From positions 7,517,001 to 7,581,000 of the forward strand of contig CM070585.1 in assembly GCA_036346355.1 (NCBI GenBank): DNA of 64,000 nucleotides, read 5' to 3'. This DNA comes from Rhipidocladum racemiflorum (taxonomy: Eukaryota > Streptophyta > Magnoliopsida > Poales > Poaceae). Below, piece by piece: positions 23,041-36,297 of this stretch. The position numbers and the translations under genes were made by a program. Positions within the stretch are counted from its first letter, which is position 1; every line of letters begins with the position of its first letter. Under the pieces are notes generated by a model, which ran no database searches, was not told the origin of the DNA, and saw nothing but the letters and a program-made list of their open reading frames with translations.

Positions 23041-25539
23041 ACTAGTTTTACAGAATTTCCATCGATAAGTGAGGCCTGACAAATGGTACCCACTGTGCGC
23101 CTATGGGGCCAGATATGTCAAAGATACTTCATAAAATCAAATTTATGGAACACTACCCTATTTATACTTTGATGTGGAAATGAATACTACTCTATCAAAT
23201 TTCACTTTATTGTTGTGGATAGAAATAATGTTACAGGAATGAATTTGATGTGTTCTGGACACGCAGACCACCTTATTTATCTCTACCCTAATACACGTGT
23301 CTTCATGTAATCTTGAACCGCCATGTACTTGTGCTAAAAATCGTTCTCGCATTCATCACGTAGAAAACTGCCATGTCCCCTGACCAGTCTATCTGGTTGG
23401 GGCTTATAGAACCAACTGTATGACCAATCGTCATTGTCCATGACTGGTTTTCTCGAAGTTGGTACTTTTCTAGTCCATTGACAATTTTTTCCCCAAATAT
23501 TGCTCTCTTCTGAGTGCAATTGCAACAATAGCCCACTCTTCGACCGCAGAAGACGCAGTAGGTGACACGTGTTACCTGTCGTGCTCCCGTATCGTGAAAA
23601 GGTCATGCCGAGCTCCCCATCCTCGGTAGCAGTAAGCCATCAAAATTAATTAATTAATCATGTAATTAACCATTTTAATTAATTAATCACTTAATGAATT
23701 GCTTTACTTGATAAAATCACTTAATTATGAGGCTTGCCTGACCTACTAAGCAGGGAATGTTTGGCAAGTGTTGATGCCGAGCTCCGCTGTGTGGTAGGAG
23801 CTACCGCCGTATGGGAGCGTGGCAAGTGCAATGTGTCGCCTGTGTGTCTTCTGTGGTTAGAAACAGAACTATTGTTTAAAAAAAATCATTTGCACGAGGG
23901 CCGGATTTGCATAAAAAGTGTGTCAAAGGGCTAGAGAAGCGCTGAACTCGATTTTCTTTTGGTCATGGTTGTTGTTGGCTTTCAACTAGCTTGTCACTAA
24001 AGGTGTCATGTAAGGTTTTCTTTAAATCGTGATTTTATATATTGACCATATGGGTTAGCTTTTCGTAGGAAAATATTGACCGGATCAAGATTAACTATAA
24101 TTTTATTGGATGGATCTTTTTAATCATAATCATCTATTTGGGTTTAAAATTTGCACATACAAAAAATTTCCTGGCCACAATTACGCGATTGTGCATGCCA
24201 ATCTACCAAAATGATTGGAATTCATACGTACTTCGAATTTGGCACATGTTTGGGTAAGTAGCTAGAGACTTCCTCTCTCTCGTATAGCAGTCACGCTAGA
24301 GAGATTTACTTCAATTTACAACCCAAAACTTTACATAATTTCCGCGAGAATTGCCATGTTCTTTATGAAAACAATCATGTGATCTAAATACTCTTAACGT
24401 ACATAGACGGTATGCTTAAGATAAACTACATACAGGTGCTTCTTTATATAAGCCATCCGTAAATTTTTACCAAATTTGACAGAAGTATCTGGCCGTAATT
24501 TAGAGAAAGTAATAGAGGTTCGGAATTCAAAGTGAGGTGATCTATTTCGTCGAAATTCAACGAAAAGCAAAGGGGCGTACGTATTAGACTATTGCTCTCG
24601 TACTAGTAGGTTTTCTAAATTAACATAATCACCGAAGATTCTATGTCCCATTTCTACATATTGCGACGCGGATCGTTTTCAATTAGCTCGTCGCTGTGGA
24701 AAAAGTAGTCGCAGGCTCGCTCCTTTTATCCATTTAGTTGCATATTTTAATTTCCCAGATCCCCATCGAATCCCTTCGACACAAGATAATACGAGTTGTT
24801 TAATCGATCTGTGCGACTTTAGAATTCGTCCCAGAAAACGATGCATCCGGAAAGCTGGATCCTTTGGATGTTCCATTGGTTCGTGTCTTTGTGAACTGTC
24901 ATGTGTGTCCATCCATAGTGACAATCGGGATGCTTTGTACTCCCAAGTAGCGTCAAAATTCACTCATGTAGTTTTTTTTCCTGTTACAATACATTTGTCC
25001 TTTTTTCTTTTTGTCATGGTGCCTCCCGTCCTTCTCGAAGATGGGAGAGGTGTAGATATGCATTGACAAGGAAATGGAAAGAGGAAGTTACACGAGATAC
25101 GTTAGGTACAGCCACAAGGTACAACAATCGTATGCTACAACTAGAACTTGAATGTTTAAATTGTTATTCCCCCAATTGCCCCCCTCATTGTGGCGCTGTG
25201 CTCTCACAATGCACTTACTGTTGACAATATGGCATGAATTTTCATATACAAGATCGGCAAATAGAGTTTGATCGTACGTTCATGTCGATACAAAAGGAAA
25301 AACTAGTCCATTCTAAAACATGTAACTCTTGTCTGAGTCTGAAAGAAACCCATTGACTACAAAACCATTTTCTTTTCACCCTTAAAACTTCAAAAAACCG
25401 GTGCAGAACATCTCTTAATTACCCGAAACAACCCTGTTTTGGTCGACATGGTACATACATGTCCAAATTTCGCTGTTGGGGATCGGTGGTGCCACATGGT
25501 ACCTCCTAGCTTCCCTCCCACTATACACGTACGTACACA
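23041..25539. other. Intergenic stretch
   Basis: No gene recognised. 23520-23940 shares words with 31910-32340, which may be a diverged repeat pair. 23640-23720 is an AT-rich TTAATTAA-containing stretch. Confidence 0.4.
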
Positions 25540-25800
25540 TTTTTCTAATCAGAAAAACTAAAAAACGGTATACCGTTGCAACGGTATACCTCTGAAACTC
25601 ATGAAACTTATGATTTTTTGCACTGAAACTCATGAAACTTAGCACTAAAAACTGATAAAACATGAAACTGATGAAACTAAACACTGAAACTCATGAAACC
25701 AACACTGAAACTGATAAGTTTCATAAGTTTCATGGCTATACCGTTGCAACGGTATACCGTTCCCTAGTCACTCTCTTTTCTAATTGAGAGATTTGCTAAC
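25540..25800. mobile_element. MITE-like element with palindromic end blocks
   Basis: At 25567-25590 there is a perfect 24-bp palindrome (GGTATACC at both ends, TTGCAA at the centre). A near copy is at 25735-25758. Between them are repeated GAAACTCATGAAAC words. A relative lies at 28230-28445. The outer boundaries and target duplication are not clear. Confidence 0.6.
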
Positions 25801-26187
25801 TCAACAGTACATGTACGAGTAGATGCCATATCAACGAAACATGTCCACATAGGTGCCATGTCATTAAAAATCATGGCATTTTTGGTGAACAATTTTAGAG
25901 CTAATGGGTGTTTTCTAGACTCAGGTGAGAGTTGATGGATTAAAATGAACTAGTTCTAAAAGAAAGAAAGAAACATTTGCATCGTAAATCCGAGCGAAGA
26001 TTCTTGGCGGGGCCATCGACGAAATTTCAGAGATATGATTAACTGTTTGAGTGTTTGGCGAGGCAGATAGGTCATTGGTGGCCGCATCCGTCGTATGACC
26101 TAAACTGCTACACTACTACACTAGACAGTTGCAGCTCGCAAGTTTTCCTTGGCTGGTGCTTCATTCAACTATAGGTGTAGACTATAA

Positions 26188-26381
26188 GGCCTGTTTGGTT
26201 CCCTACCTAACTGAGCCATAACTCAAGTTAGGCAATGTGTGGTATGCCACAAAGTTGTGACGAACAAATTGAGCGTCACAAGTTTGGCAAAGATAGGCAA
26301 AAAATTGAGTCTATGACATGTAGTTTATGGGGCAACAAATCGTGGCAAGCCACAATTACGGTAATGAACCAAACAACTACC
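26188..26381. mobile_element. Tourist MITE, TSD TAA
   Basis: The left end GGCCTGTTTGGTTC and the right end GAACCAAACAACTACC are inverted. TAA flanks at 26185-26187 and 26382-26384. This end sequence is well known in grass Tourist-like MITEs. Confidence 0.8.
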
Positions 26382-26384
26382 TAA

Positions 26385-28229
26385 AAAATTGTAGCATCAC
26401 TAAAGTTAGGTGTGGCAATCTTAGGCCGCAATAATTGTGTTGCACGCTTCATCTGCATTCGCATGACGCAAGAAAAAGATAGTGTAAGTATCCACAGTTC
26501 TGCACCACACACGGCACGTACGCTCGCGGCCAGCGGCCGCAAATTGGCATTGTCCGGCACGAGCGAAGCGAGCGAAGCATACGCATGCCGTGCGTACGTG
26601 ATGGCTATACGTACGCCTACTATATCGGTGACCGCCGACACTCGCCATGCAGGGCCAAGCAAACCGCCGCTCGGGCCGAACGGGCAGACACACGTACGTG
26701 CATGATACGCGCGACGCATACACGCACTTCCATCGATCTATGACGAGGTGTCGTCACTCGTCAAGTGATCCTACGGATCTCTCTCACGGGTGGTGCACGC
26801 ATGTATGATGCATGCATGCACCGCGCGGCCAGCTGGGTCTCCCTGCCGGAGAAGACAAGAGAGCGTTTTGGAACGAAGGTACGTGAGATTGCGGAACAAA
26901 CAAAGGTGGCGACGGGACGTGCTCCCAGGGGCGAACAGAAGGAAACAGGGGATGAGCTCGACTCACAGGAATAGCCGGATTGCTGGAGAGAGGACGATAG
27001 ACCCTGTGCCTTCCGGAGCGACTTGCATTTCACTCGCTCGCTTTGGCCTCTCTCTCTCTCTCTCTCTCTCCCCCCTTCCCTGTAGCTTGTTTTGTTGTGC
27101 CTTGTGGCGTCATTCGTGCGTGTATGCATATATATCCCTTTCTTCCTACGATTGGCCGTGTACGTACGTTTTGATATCTTTCTTCACCGTGTGCGCGCGG
27201 ATGCGAAGCAAGTTTTATCACGTCCCCTCCACCTCTGTTGTCGTGACGCCGGCGTGGTACGTGTGGCTCATGCATGGGAGTCGAGAAGCGGCGGGGGTAC
27301 GGGGGGGTTAACTCAAAAAAAGGGGGAACCATCGCGTGAAACTGGGCAAGGTGATGTTTGAACGGCCAAGTGTGGCAACGAACAGACCATTTCTAAATTG
27401 GCCACGCTCATTACCGAGCTATATAACAAGCACCCAGTGAAATATGCCGTCTCACTTCACACCGGTGATTGCCACGGACGGTGACGGACCTACGGGTTAA
27501 GGGAAGCTAGGGCACACCTTACCTCTGACTCTGACGAGAAGAAACAAACGAGCGGTCGGCCAAAGGCAGAGGAGATAGCTGCGTGGCGGGCTGCAGGTGG
27601 ATGAGCACCCCCCCTAAACTTTTGATCTGGGTCCGCCACCGGCCACGGAGCGGTGAGAAATCACACTTTCGCACGCACCCGGGGTCCCGGACCGATGGAT
27701 GCTCTGGTAAGTTGCAACGGGCCGGGTTGTTGGTGTGTTGATGCATGCTAGGGGCCGGATGGATGTACCGCCGTACGGCCCGTACGTGCGCACGCTGCTC
27801 CGATCCTGACGACGTCCGTGTATAGCCGTGCCCGTAGCGTCTACTACGTACCGGTACAATTACTAGCGGGCAGCGGCACTAAGCCATGGATGGATCATTG
27901 GCAATTGCATGCAACGCACGGTCCTTTTCGCCACGCACCAAGCTAATTAACTGTCTCCGCTAGTCTGCAGCTCTGCGTGCACACGCTAGCGTCAGGAAAT
28001 TTTTAGTTTTAGCTTAGCCGAATGTCAGAGTTTCACTACGGATAAATAAAAACGTCATATTGCTCTGGCGCATGACGCATCGACCTTATTGGCATCGTGC
28101 TGCTCTGGGCCGTCGGCTCCGCCTCAACGCTCGGTCGAGCCCGACCAAGCTGGCATCGTGCCTCCTACGACGTGCCCAGTCTACATCGTGCCCTCGGCTC
28201 CATCGACGTGCCCATTGAACTTAATTTTT
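26385..28229. other. Intergenic stretch with a (CT)n run
   Basis: No gene recognised. (CT)11 lies at about 27049-27070. Several ACGT- and GCATGC-rich stretches occur (26580-26830, 27720-27800). Confidence 0.4.
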
Positions 28230-28445
28230 TTTTTTTCAGAAAAACTATCAGAGACGGTATAGCAATGAAACGCATGAAACTTGTGATTTTTTACACTAAA
28301 ACTTATAAAATTTAACACTAAAAACTAATGAAACCTGAAACTCATGAAACTAAACACTGGAACACATGAAACCGATCACGAGTTTCACAAGTTTCATAAG
28401 TTTCGGGCTATACCGTTGGAACGGTATACCGTCCAATAGTTCTGC
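28230..28445. mobile_element. Relative of the palindromic-end MITE at 25540-25800
   Basis: Shares CAGAAAAACTA, the GAAAC-rich middle and a right-end block CTATACCGTTGGAACGGTAT with the first copy. The left palindrome is degraded to ACGGTATAGC. Confidence 0.6.
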
Positions 28446-28612
28446 TCTCTTTTTTTTGTTAGGAGATGTTTCTTTTTTGTAAGAGATTTTTTAGGATGAT
28501 AAATCTGTTCTGTTTGTTGAGGATGTTATTTTTTGTTTGTAATTTTTTAGAGGTGAAAAGGAGATGCGAGAGGAAACGACGTACCGTGTGACTCATCAAC
28601 TCCTTTCTTTTT

Positions 28613-28785
28613 TGGGTTTTGATAAGTTTTATCCGGATGTTTTCTTTAGCAACCATCATCCAAATTTCTGGTCATTGGATTTGCTTTCAGATCAATGCAC
28701 GGCTCCCTGAATTCGAGGTGGGTTGATCCTACGGATGTGTATTTTGATCATACGATCCAAAGTTTGGATGTTTTTTAAGACAAAA
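28613..28785 (-). mobile_element. hAT-type MITE, family of 63410-63601, right end truncated
   Basis: Starts TGGGTTTTGATAAG and matches the reverse complement of 63410-63601 through the CAAAGTTTGGATG block. The CTATACACTCCC end is missing. Confidence 0.65.
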
Positions 28786-29681
28786 ATATCCGGATGATGC
28801 TCTTTTCTCTTTTTTGGCGAGGATCAACTCCTCCTTTAAGTAGCTACGCTACGTGTGGTCTTGATAATTTTTTTTTCGGACGTCATTTCCCTAGATATAT
28901 ACGATCAGGTGTCTTTGTGGGTCCGGCACTTCACATGTCTCGCAACAACCATGCACGCCAGTGGTAAATTGAATTTGGACACGCACAGCGACCAAATTCA
29001 GAGGGGTGTATTCAGGTTTTACCCACATTGGGCGGCAGAAGTGATTGGGTTTTTACTGTGGTACAGCAAATGTTTAGGCGCACAGTAACAGCCTTACAGA
29101 AAGGACCGGGGACCAAAAGGTGATCTCACCAAGAAATGGAGAAAACCCCAAAGGAAAACAGGAAACTTTTGGGGGGCTCCACCCCTTGTTTTTCAACAGT
29201 GAGCAAGGTAAAGTACTATTAATTGAAGCACACGGGACCGTGAAATGGAAGAACAAACATGTCGCATCTGGTGTATATATGCATGGTCTCCTTAATGTGG
29301 AGCCAGCGGAGTATATATAGTCCGACTTCTCCTTATCTTTTTATGATAGTTTTCTTTCATTCTCGCTTTTAGTAAGAAGAAATGAAGTGTTACAACTTAC
29401 ATCCCTTAATAGTATGCATAAGTAGTATTACATATATTACGCAAATATGAACTCTGCAGTTAATTAATCCACGCTCGCGGAGCACCTAAATGTCAAATAT
29501 TATAAGATCAGCAGCATATCTTGCAAAGCGAAAGTACGAAAATTTAACCCTTGTAAAAAAAGACATCTGGGTATAATCCTAAACTTACAGTCTTAATGTA
29601 AAGTAAACCCGCACCTAAATACATATGGCAGTCAGCGAGGCGATCCCATGCCTACGGTAGAAAACTTATTCATGACATATA
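28786..29681. other. Intergenic stretch
   Basis: No gene or element end was recognised. Confidence 0.4.
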
Positions 29682-29941
29682 CTCCCTCCGGTTTGGTAAT
29701 ATCTGTCGTTTTGGACATAGTGATGGTCAAACTTTCGAAACTTTGACTATCGATATATTTTTAAATATTTAAATTGGATACATGAAAATTATAAATGTAG
29801 ACTTGTCTCGAGAAGTACTTTCATAATATTATAATTTTATTGGGTTTTATAAATATATTATAATAAAAATTAACGGTCAAAATTGTGTTTTGAAGACCGT
29901 GTCGATGTCTAAAACGACAGATATTACCAAAACGGAGGGAG
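29682..29941. mobile_element. Stowaway MITE, TSD TA
   Basis: The ends CTCCCTCCGGTTTGGTAAT and ATTACCAAAACGGAGGGAG are inverted and flanked by TA. Subterminal TGTCGTTTTGGACAT/AAAACGACA also pair. Standard Tc1/mariner-derived MITE of 260 bp. Confidence 0.93.
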
Positions 29942-30132
29942 TACAAGTCCAACTAGTTTGTAGACATATTCAAAGACCGGGGCCCTATTTTTCAGTACAC
30001 GCACGCTAGCTACCTGTCCCGAAGAACTAACAGCGTGATCGATGGGCCTCCCCCAATCGCGTCTCATTAGTCCACGGCGCGTACTCTTTCCAACCTGTCA
30101 GGGAATCATCTAGTAAACCCAATGAAAGGAGC

Positions 30133-30183
<51 letters not shown>

Positions 30184-30597
30184 ACTTGGTCTTGCATGGA
30201 ATTAGCGACGGGCCAAAGCAGCAGCTGCCCGAAAGGTCTCGACCCCGGCCGGTCTAGCTTAGGCCGGACGGATAGGAAAGCGATGCATGGTTGCGGGCTC
30301 GATCTGCTCCATTCCCCTTTCTCCACGTCCGTCTACACCAACTGTGCAGGACGAACCCCATTAACTAACCGACCCCACGCAAGCGCGCACCCACCACCCA
30401 ATGGAATCCTTTCCTGCACGGACGACGCAACAGCCTCTCAGATATGTAAAATAAAGTTATCTTAGCTAATTTTAAATTTATACACATCGATTTTGATCTA
30501 TGTAAAAGTGTAACAAAAGAGAAAAAGAGCAAAGGACTGACTCTTATTTAGTAACTAGCTAGCTTTGCAGTCTTTGTACATAAGTATAAATAGATTG
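29942..30597. other. Intergenic stretch with a (CT)24 run
   Basis: No gene recognised. 30450-30590 resembles the left half of the MITE at 10792-11084. Confidence 0.4.
30135..30182. repeat. (CT)24 microsatellite
   Basis: Forty-eight bases of uninterrupted CT dinucleotide. Confidence 0.97.
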
Positions 30598-30797
30598 TGG
30601 GATTTGATAAACATCATTCGGATGTTTTTGTTTGCTGAAATCACCCAAATATAGGAGCATTGCATCATTGTTGAGATTCGGGAGTATGATTGCATTCGAT
30701 CCTACGATTTGATCTAACGGTTGAATTTGTAATCTTACAGTCCAAAATTTGGATGTTATTTAAGACAAAAATATCTAAGGGATCCCTATACACTCCC
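30598..30797 (-). mobile_element. hAT-type MITE, family of 63410-63601
   Basis: Starts TGGGATTTGATAAAC and ends CCCTATACACTCCC. Flanks ATAGATTG (30590-30597) and ATAGATTA (30798-30805) agree in 7 of 8 bases. It appears to sit inside a copy of the 10792-11084 MITE family, whose right part resumes at 30810. Confidence 0.7.
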
Positions 30798-30809
30798 ATA
30801 GATTATTTA

Positions 30810-30939
30810 TGTACAATAGAGAAGAGATAGTCATTGCACAATATCTAAAGACAACTTTTAAAAACAGTTACTGTACAAATTAATTAGCGTTTAGATTACT
30901 AATAATCTATAGCAAATTTTGTTATTGTACTTGCTCTTG
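30810..30939. mobile_element. Partial MITE of the 10792-11084 family
   Basis: Matches about 10950-11084, ending TTGTTATTGTACTTGCTCTTG. Confidence 0.6.
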
Positions 30940-32360
30940 AGCTTTAGCTTTGCTCCCCTCCTTGGCCGGCTGGCCGAGCGGCAGAGGTGACACGGCGCGG
31001 TAAGAACGGCTGCCGCGGCAAGCTTTTTGCATGCATGGCCCGTGCGTCCGTGCCTCACCATGCATGCGCTGTACGTGGGCATGTCCGGGGGCAGAAAGCG
31101 CGCGCGCGCCTTCTGCCCCTCTCAAGCGTCACGGTCACAACTCGCAGCTTGCGACGCATGGAAAGGGTTTTGGCCTTTTGACGGTGAGTTGTATTGGCCT
31201 TACGGTTGAGTGGTCGTCCGTCCGGCCGGCATCAGCTGTTGCCGAACAGCAGCACGAAAGTAGATGCATGCATGGCTAGCCAGGGATAATATAGAGCGGT
31301 GCTAAAGCTCTCCTGTCAATTGTACATGCTCTCGTACTTTCTTTTCAAAAAAAGATCACGCTTATACTGTCATACGTATCAAGTAGGAGCGAAGGTTTCT
31401 TTTCTTTTTCTCTGTGATCTCTCGAAGCCAGGATCGTGACAATGGCGTTAGGTTTCCATTGGCGGCGAGAGCTAGTGTAGCCTAGTAGATCAGCTACGTA
31501 CAGACTTGGTAGGCCTCTGAGTTGTCATGATCGTATATGTCTTCACTCTTTTCCAGAACGTTGTCTTGATCGTGTATGGATAAGAGCAAAAGTTCTTTAA
31601 TTAATTTTGGGTGTCCAGAGTTTGGAGGTTGGGTTGGAGACGTTACGCAATTACGTTGCGTACGCTAGGTATTGCATTGCCCTAGGCGATGTTAGGCTGT
31701 TGGCTGACGCGCGATAGCGTCGATTCCAGTATTCAACAGCGGGGAAAAGGAGCCTTGTAGCATTCTACACTAGCTTGCGTCGTTCCATGTCTATTGCCCA
31801 ACAATCTTGCTTGCTACTGTCGAGTAGAAATGGGCATCATGTATGCAACGATCCAGTGCTGCTACTTACCTGCAAAACCTAAGCTTTTCTAGCCTCCTTG
31901 CATTTTTTTTTCTTTAAAACTACCCTTCATACGAATGCAATTACAAAATAGCCCGTTCGACAACCGCGACAGTATCGACAAATGACATATGTCACCTACA
32001 ACGCATGTGTACCAACACTACATGCGCGGCAGCAAGGTGACAACGGTTGCTTTCACTCAACAGAGTTGCCTGCCGCAGAAGGGTGGCTCGGGCGGCCTGC
32101 CGCAGAAAGGTAGCTCAGTAGGATGATAGTGTAGGTGATGCAGCAGGACCTATCGCGATGCCCGAGCACGGCAAGTTTCTACCGTGTTGCCCTAGCTCGA
32201 TATCGCTTACCACGGTATACAAGCGCGGTATGTAACTTGTGTCACCTATTAGTGCTTTGACTGTCGGGGAGAAGGCTACTTTTACAATTGTGTTTGCATG
32301 TTAGCTAGTTTTGCCAAAAAAAAATTGCAAGGGGCTAGAAAAGCGATGACTTTCGTACTT
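30940..32360. other. Intergenic stretch
   Basis: No gene recognised. 31910-32340 shares words with 23520-23940. 32356-32360 (TACTT) is the left target duplication of the solo LTR that follows. Confidence 0.4.
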
Positions 32361-33676
32361 TGTCAAACCCGGAAGTAACACCTCCAAACCCCATGTGTAA
32401 AACACACTAATTCAGGATTGAGCTAGTGTATACAATAAACAAAGCTGATAACACACTACAACAGGAACACCCCTTTAACAACGGATACATAGCAACACAT
32501 GATGTTATGCGTTGCAAGCAACAGGGTGGCAACGCTTGCAAAGCGTTGCCACCCTCATCCGTGGGGTTAAACAACCAGTGGCAACATTTGTCAACTGTTG
32601 CAAGAATCATCTGTAGATCGCTTTCTTTTTTTGGCTGGATCCGTATTAGATCCTTTTGTTTCCGCCAGCGTGAACCTTTGTTTTTTTTAATTGCGTGTAG
32701 GCTTTTTTAATAATACATTTTTTTTTCAAAATTTCAAAAATATACCACAAAAAATTTTGTTTACATCATTATAGATAGAAAGTTCAAAGATTCCTGTAAG
32801 ACCAAGATTAGTTTTGTAGGCAAACTGTCACTGGGTTGCTGGAGTTATTTTTCATGGATCATCAAAATAAATTCACTCTCTCGAGAGCATGTCTCCCGTG
32901 TGTTCTCTAAAAAAATTGAATATATGCATGAGCACTAATTCCTGTTTACTATTGCCTTTCAACATCGATTCAATACATAGAGATTTAAAGAGATTCATAT
33001 CCTTTCCAGCATCAGGACATTAATTATCAAAATACACAAAGCCAGATCACAAGCTGCATGCACGCCAAACTTGAACCCATAATTCTTGCCAAAAGTCACG
33101 CATGCCAAATTTTTTTTATTTGCATTCATCATTCTGGAGCAAGAAAATTCTTGTGCTGCTGCGTGCCAAACCTGGTCCAGATCTGACACTTGGCTGTCAA
33201 CAATTTCGTCATAGCATCCTTGTCCTCCTATGCTTAAAGTGTTTATCAAGTACTATTTGAGACCATGTCTAAAAAAAAGGTACTGTTTGAGACAATATTC
33301 GCTGAAATTTTGACTCTTGTCATCGATTCATGAATTTTCTTCAATAGATAAGATATACAATGAGCCTTCACCAATGCTAGGCTCAATAACGGCACACACA
33401 CAAGTTAGTCAATAGTAGCTAATACTACAAGCCTCACACATTATTCGATCTCGCCATTGGCGCTCAAATTATGCTTTTACCACCGGCATCCTACCAAATT
33501 CATTTTGTAAATCCTCCTGTAAATCCTCCATGTTGATTCTGTAAATTAAAAAGATGGCAATTATCAGGAGCAGTGCAGAACAAAGGCAAAGCCTTTGGTC
33601 AGAATTAACGAGTACAAAATGAATGCAAACAAACAAACACTAGCTGGTTGAGAAACGCAAGAGATTTAGTGACGAT

Positions 33677-36292
33677 TGTGACGGACCGCCTTTTTAGGGG
33701 CAGTGCGAAACTCACAACAGTTACCCAGGAAGACTAACTGTTGTAAAACAAGAGTAAAATTACCTGGCCAAAAGCCAAATCAACACTTTTTATTCAATAT
33801 AGTTGGTCTAACGACCGGTTTTACAAGAGAAGCATCCAAGCTTCTAGACTTACACTACCAAAAGAAGGAAACCACAGGCAGGGCCTGAGCGAAGACAAAG
33901 ACCTAGAACCAGACTAAATCGCCATCTACGACCTCCTGGTAGGCTCCAGCATCTTCGAACTCTGAAAGGGCGGGGTTTGCAAGGGTGAGTACAGAGTACT
34001 CAACAAGTCGTACGGAACCACTGAATACTATATGTAGGGGTAATCAAGGGATGGCAGTAGGGTTAAGTATCTGGATGCAGTTTTATTTCGTAATTCATTT
34101 TACATTTGAAGCACAAACCAGTAAATAAGTAATTTAAATTTCACAAGATTCAACGGCATTAAACCACAATTATCCAAATTCCGAACAGTAACTTGAGCTT
34201 AGTTACGGGTATCAACCCCGATTCCAACTTAACTTCATTAACCTAAGTACTGCAGAATCGATTCCAATTTAGATTAACTCTGCAGAGCGGCTCAGCTTTA
34301 CCCACAAGATATCTATAACCTTTATGCCAATCGCGAGTTTCATGCAACTTAAATGCATGTGGCCCAGTTTAGATTATCACAGCATTTCGTTTAATCATTC
34401 CTGTCCTTTAGTTGTTTACCGATAGTACCGCTACCTTGGACTCAGGGTCCCTATTAGCGTCTACCGTTGTGAGAACCAAGAATGTCACTCTGGACTATTC
34501 CCGTTCCACCCCTCCAGTCCATTTCCCTGCCGGGAAGGCCCGGTCCCCATTCTCTCCAGAGAATGGTAGCCACCAAAACAGTCCAATTATTATCTCAGGA
34601 ATGACTAACTTACTGAGCCATGTCGGATACGGGTCATCGACCAGTCCGACCTGTGGTTGAGCGGGAACTAAGTTATTTACTTTGCTCAAGGGGATTATTA
34701 ATCTTATACTTTTGCCAAAGACCAGGCCTTCATCCACAAACCCAATCCGGTACCCGAGGTACCGGCCACCAGACCAACCAAGGCATTAATCACCAGTCGG
34801 GGATCGGAATCTCATCCACTCCGGGATTAATCCGACATCGTCCCTCGATCGCAAAGACTTTTATAAACAATCCGAATCGGAGATTCGGCAGCATTTTCTT
34901 AAAATCCAGGTTTTTAACTAACCTAACAGTATTATCTAACCTATTCATGGCAATAAGCAATTAACTAGGGTTCCAAAGGATTTAACGGGGTTCAATTATT
35001 TCAAGGAGGTTCCATGAGCAATTCGGTATTACCTAATTATCATGTCATTCTAAAATACTGGATTTCATTAAGTCAAATACCGTAAAATAATGCGGTATAA
35101 AATAATTACTACTATAGCATGGCATGATAGGATCAACATGATCAAAGGGTGTACGGCTTGCCTTGCGCGGCAGCTGGATCGGATGAGTCGTCGAGGAAGT
35201 AGTCGTACTGTGCTCCCGTCTGGTCCGACGTCTGCTCCGGGAACTGCTCCGACTCCAGGGACTGCTCCGGCTCCACTGGCGTCTCAACGGTCGAATCTAG
35301 CGCGAAAAGACAACCAACATAAATAAACGACAAAACAAAAACTGAAAAAGAAAACGGAATCGAAGCGGAAACCTAAATCGAGTCGGAAAGGAACGGAGGG
35401 CAAAACTGGGATTTGGGGATTTTCTGAGTTTCGGATTTGGGAACGGACAGCAATTTTGGACTCAGGGGATCGAAACGGTTCGGGAAAAGTATTTGGTGGA
35501 GCTCTGGGATTTTCCGGGATTTTTCGGGGTTTTTCGGGCTATTTTTGGAATTAAAAACGAATTTTCGGAATTTATTTATTAAAATAAAAACCGAAAATCG
35601 GTTTTACTGAGCGGGGCGCTGGGCCGGCTTTGGCGCGAAAATGGGCCAAGGTCCATGGGGCGAAGGCCAGCGAGGTCGGGCTACTACCGCCCAGGCGACG
35701 CAGAGAGGCGGGCCACCTGGCGGGACGGGAGGAGGGGACTAACGGCGTGGCAGGGGCACGGGGAGGAAGGGTTAGGGCTACAGGGCGAGGCGAGGCGAGG
35801 CGGGGCGGCGGCGGCTGGCCCGGGCCGCGAGGCGGAGGTGAGTGAGGGGAAGGGGCTCACCACGGCGAGGGGAGGCGCGAGTTGGAGAGGTGAGGAGGCC
35901 GGCTTTTATAGCCAAGGGCGAGGCAGCGGCCGGAAATGGCGGCGGGCGGCGTGAGGCGAAGGCGGCAGGCGGCGGCGGGCGATCGGACACGGCGCAAGGC
36001 GACGGCGACCACGTGGCGAGGCGGCGCGACGCCGCGGGCGCGTACGACCGGAAGCGAGGCGGCGCCGGAGGCGACACATGGCGGCTGGTCATGGCGAGGA
36101 AGCAGCCAACGCGCCAAGCGAGCAGCGGCGAGAGGCCAGATGGGCCGACCCGAGCAGCCGCACGCCCAGAGCAAAGGATTCGGCCCAAAATGAGGTTTGA
36201 ATTCAAACTCGAATTTCCAATTTCAAAATCCAAATCCCAAAGCAAATTCGAACAAAAGCAAACAAATTCGTTTTGAATTTGAGGTTGTTTCA
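33677..36292 (-). mobile_element. Solo LTR nested in the CACTA, TSD ACGAT
   Basis: Starts TGTGACGGACCG and ends GAGGTTGTTTCA on the plus strand. ACGAT is duplicated at 33672-33676 and 36293-36297. It is 2616 bp with no internal domain. On the minus strand its first 700 bases are strongly GC-rich (about 35590-36180). It carries the GTGAGTAC...GTACTC block near 33985 that is also seen in the two other gypsy-type LTRs. Confidence 0.88.
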
Positions 36293-36297
36293 ACGAT

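Noticed and set aside
24679..24963. 94-codon minus-strand ORF
   Set aside because: No domain, no splice context and no conserved motif recognised.
30966..31040. tRNA-like A box (GGCTGGCCGAGCGGC)
   Set aside because: No B box, anticodon arm or acceptor pairing follows at the right distance.
35630..36293. Long ORFs on both strands in a GC-rich block
   Set aside because: The block is the GC-rich start of a solo LTR with a defined TSD; the frames have no domain and are low-complexity.
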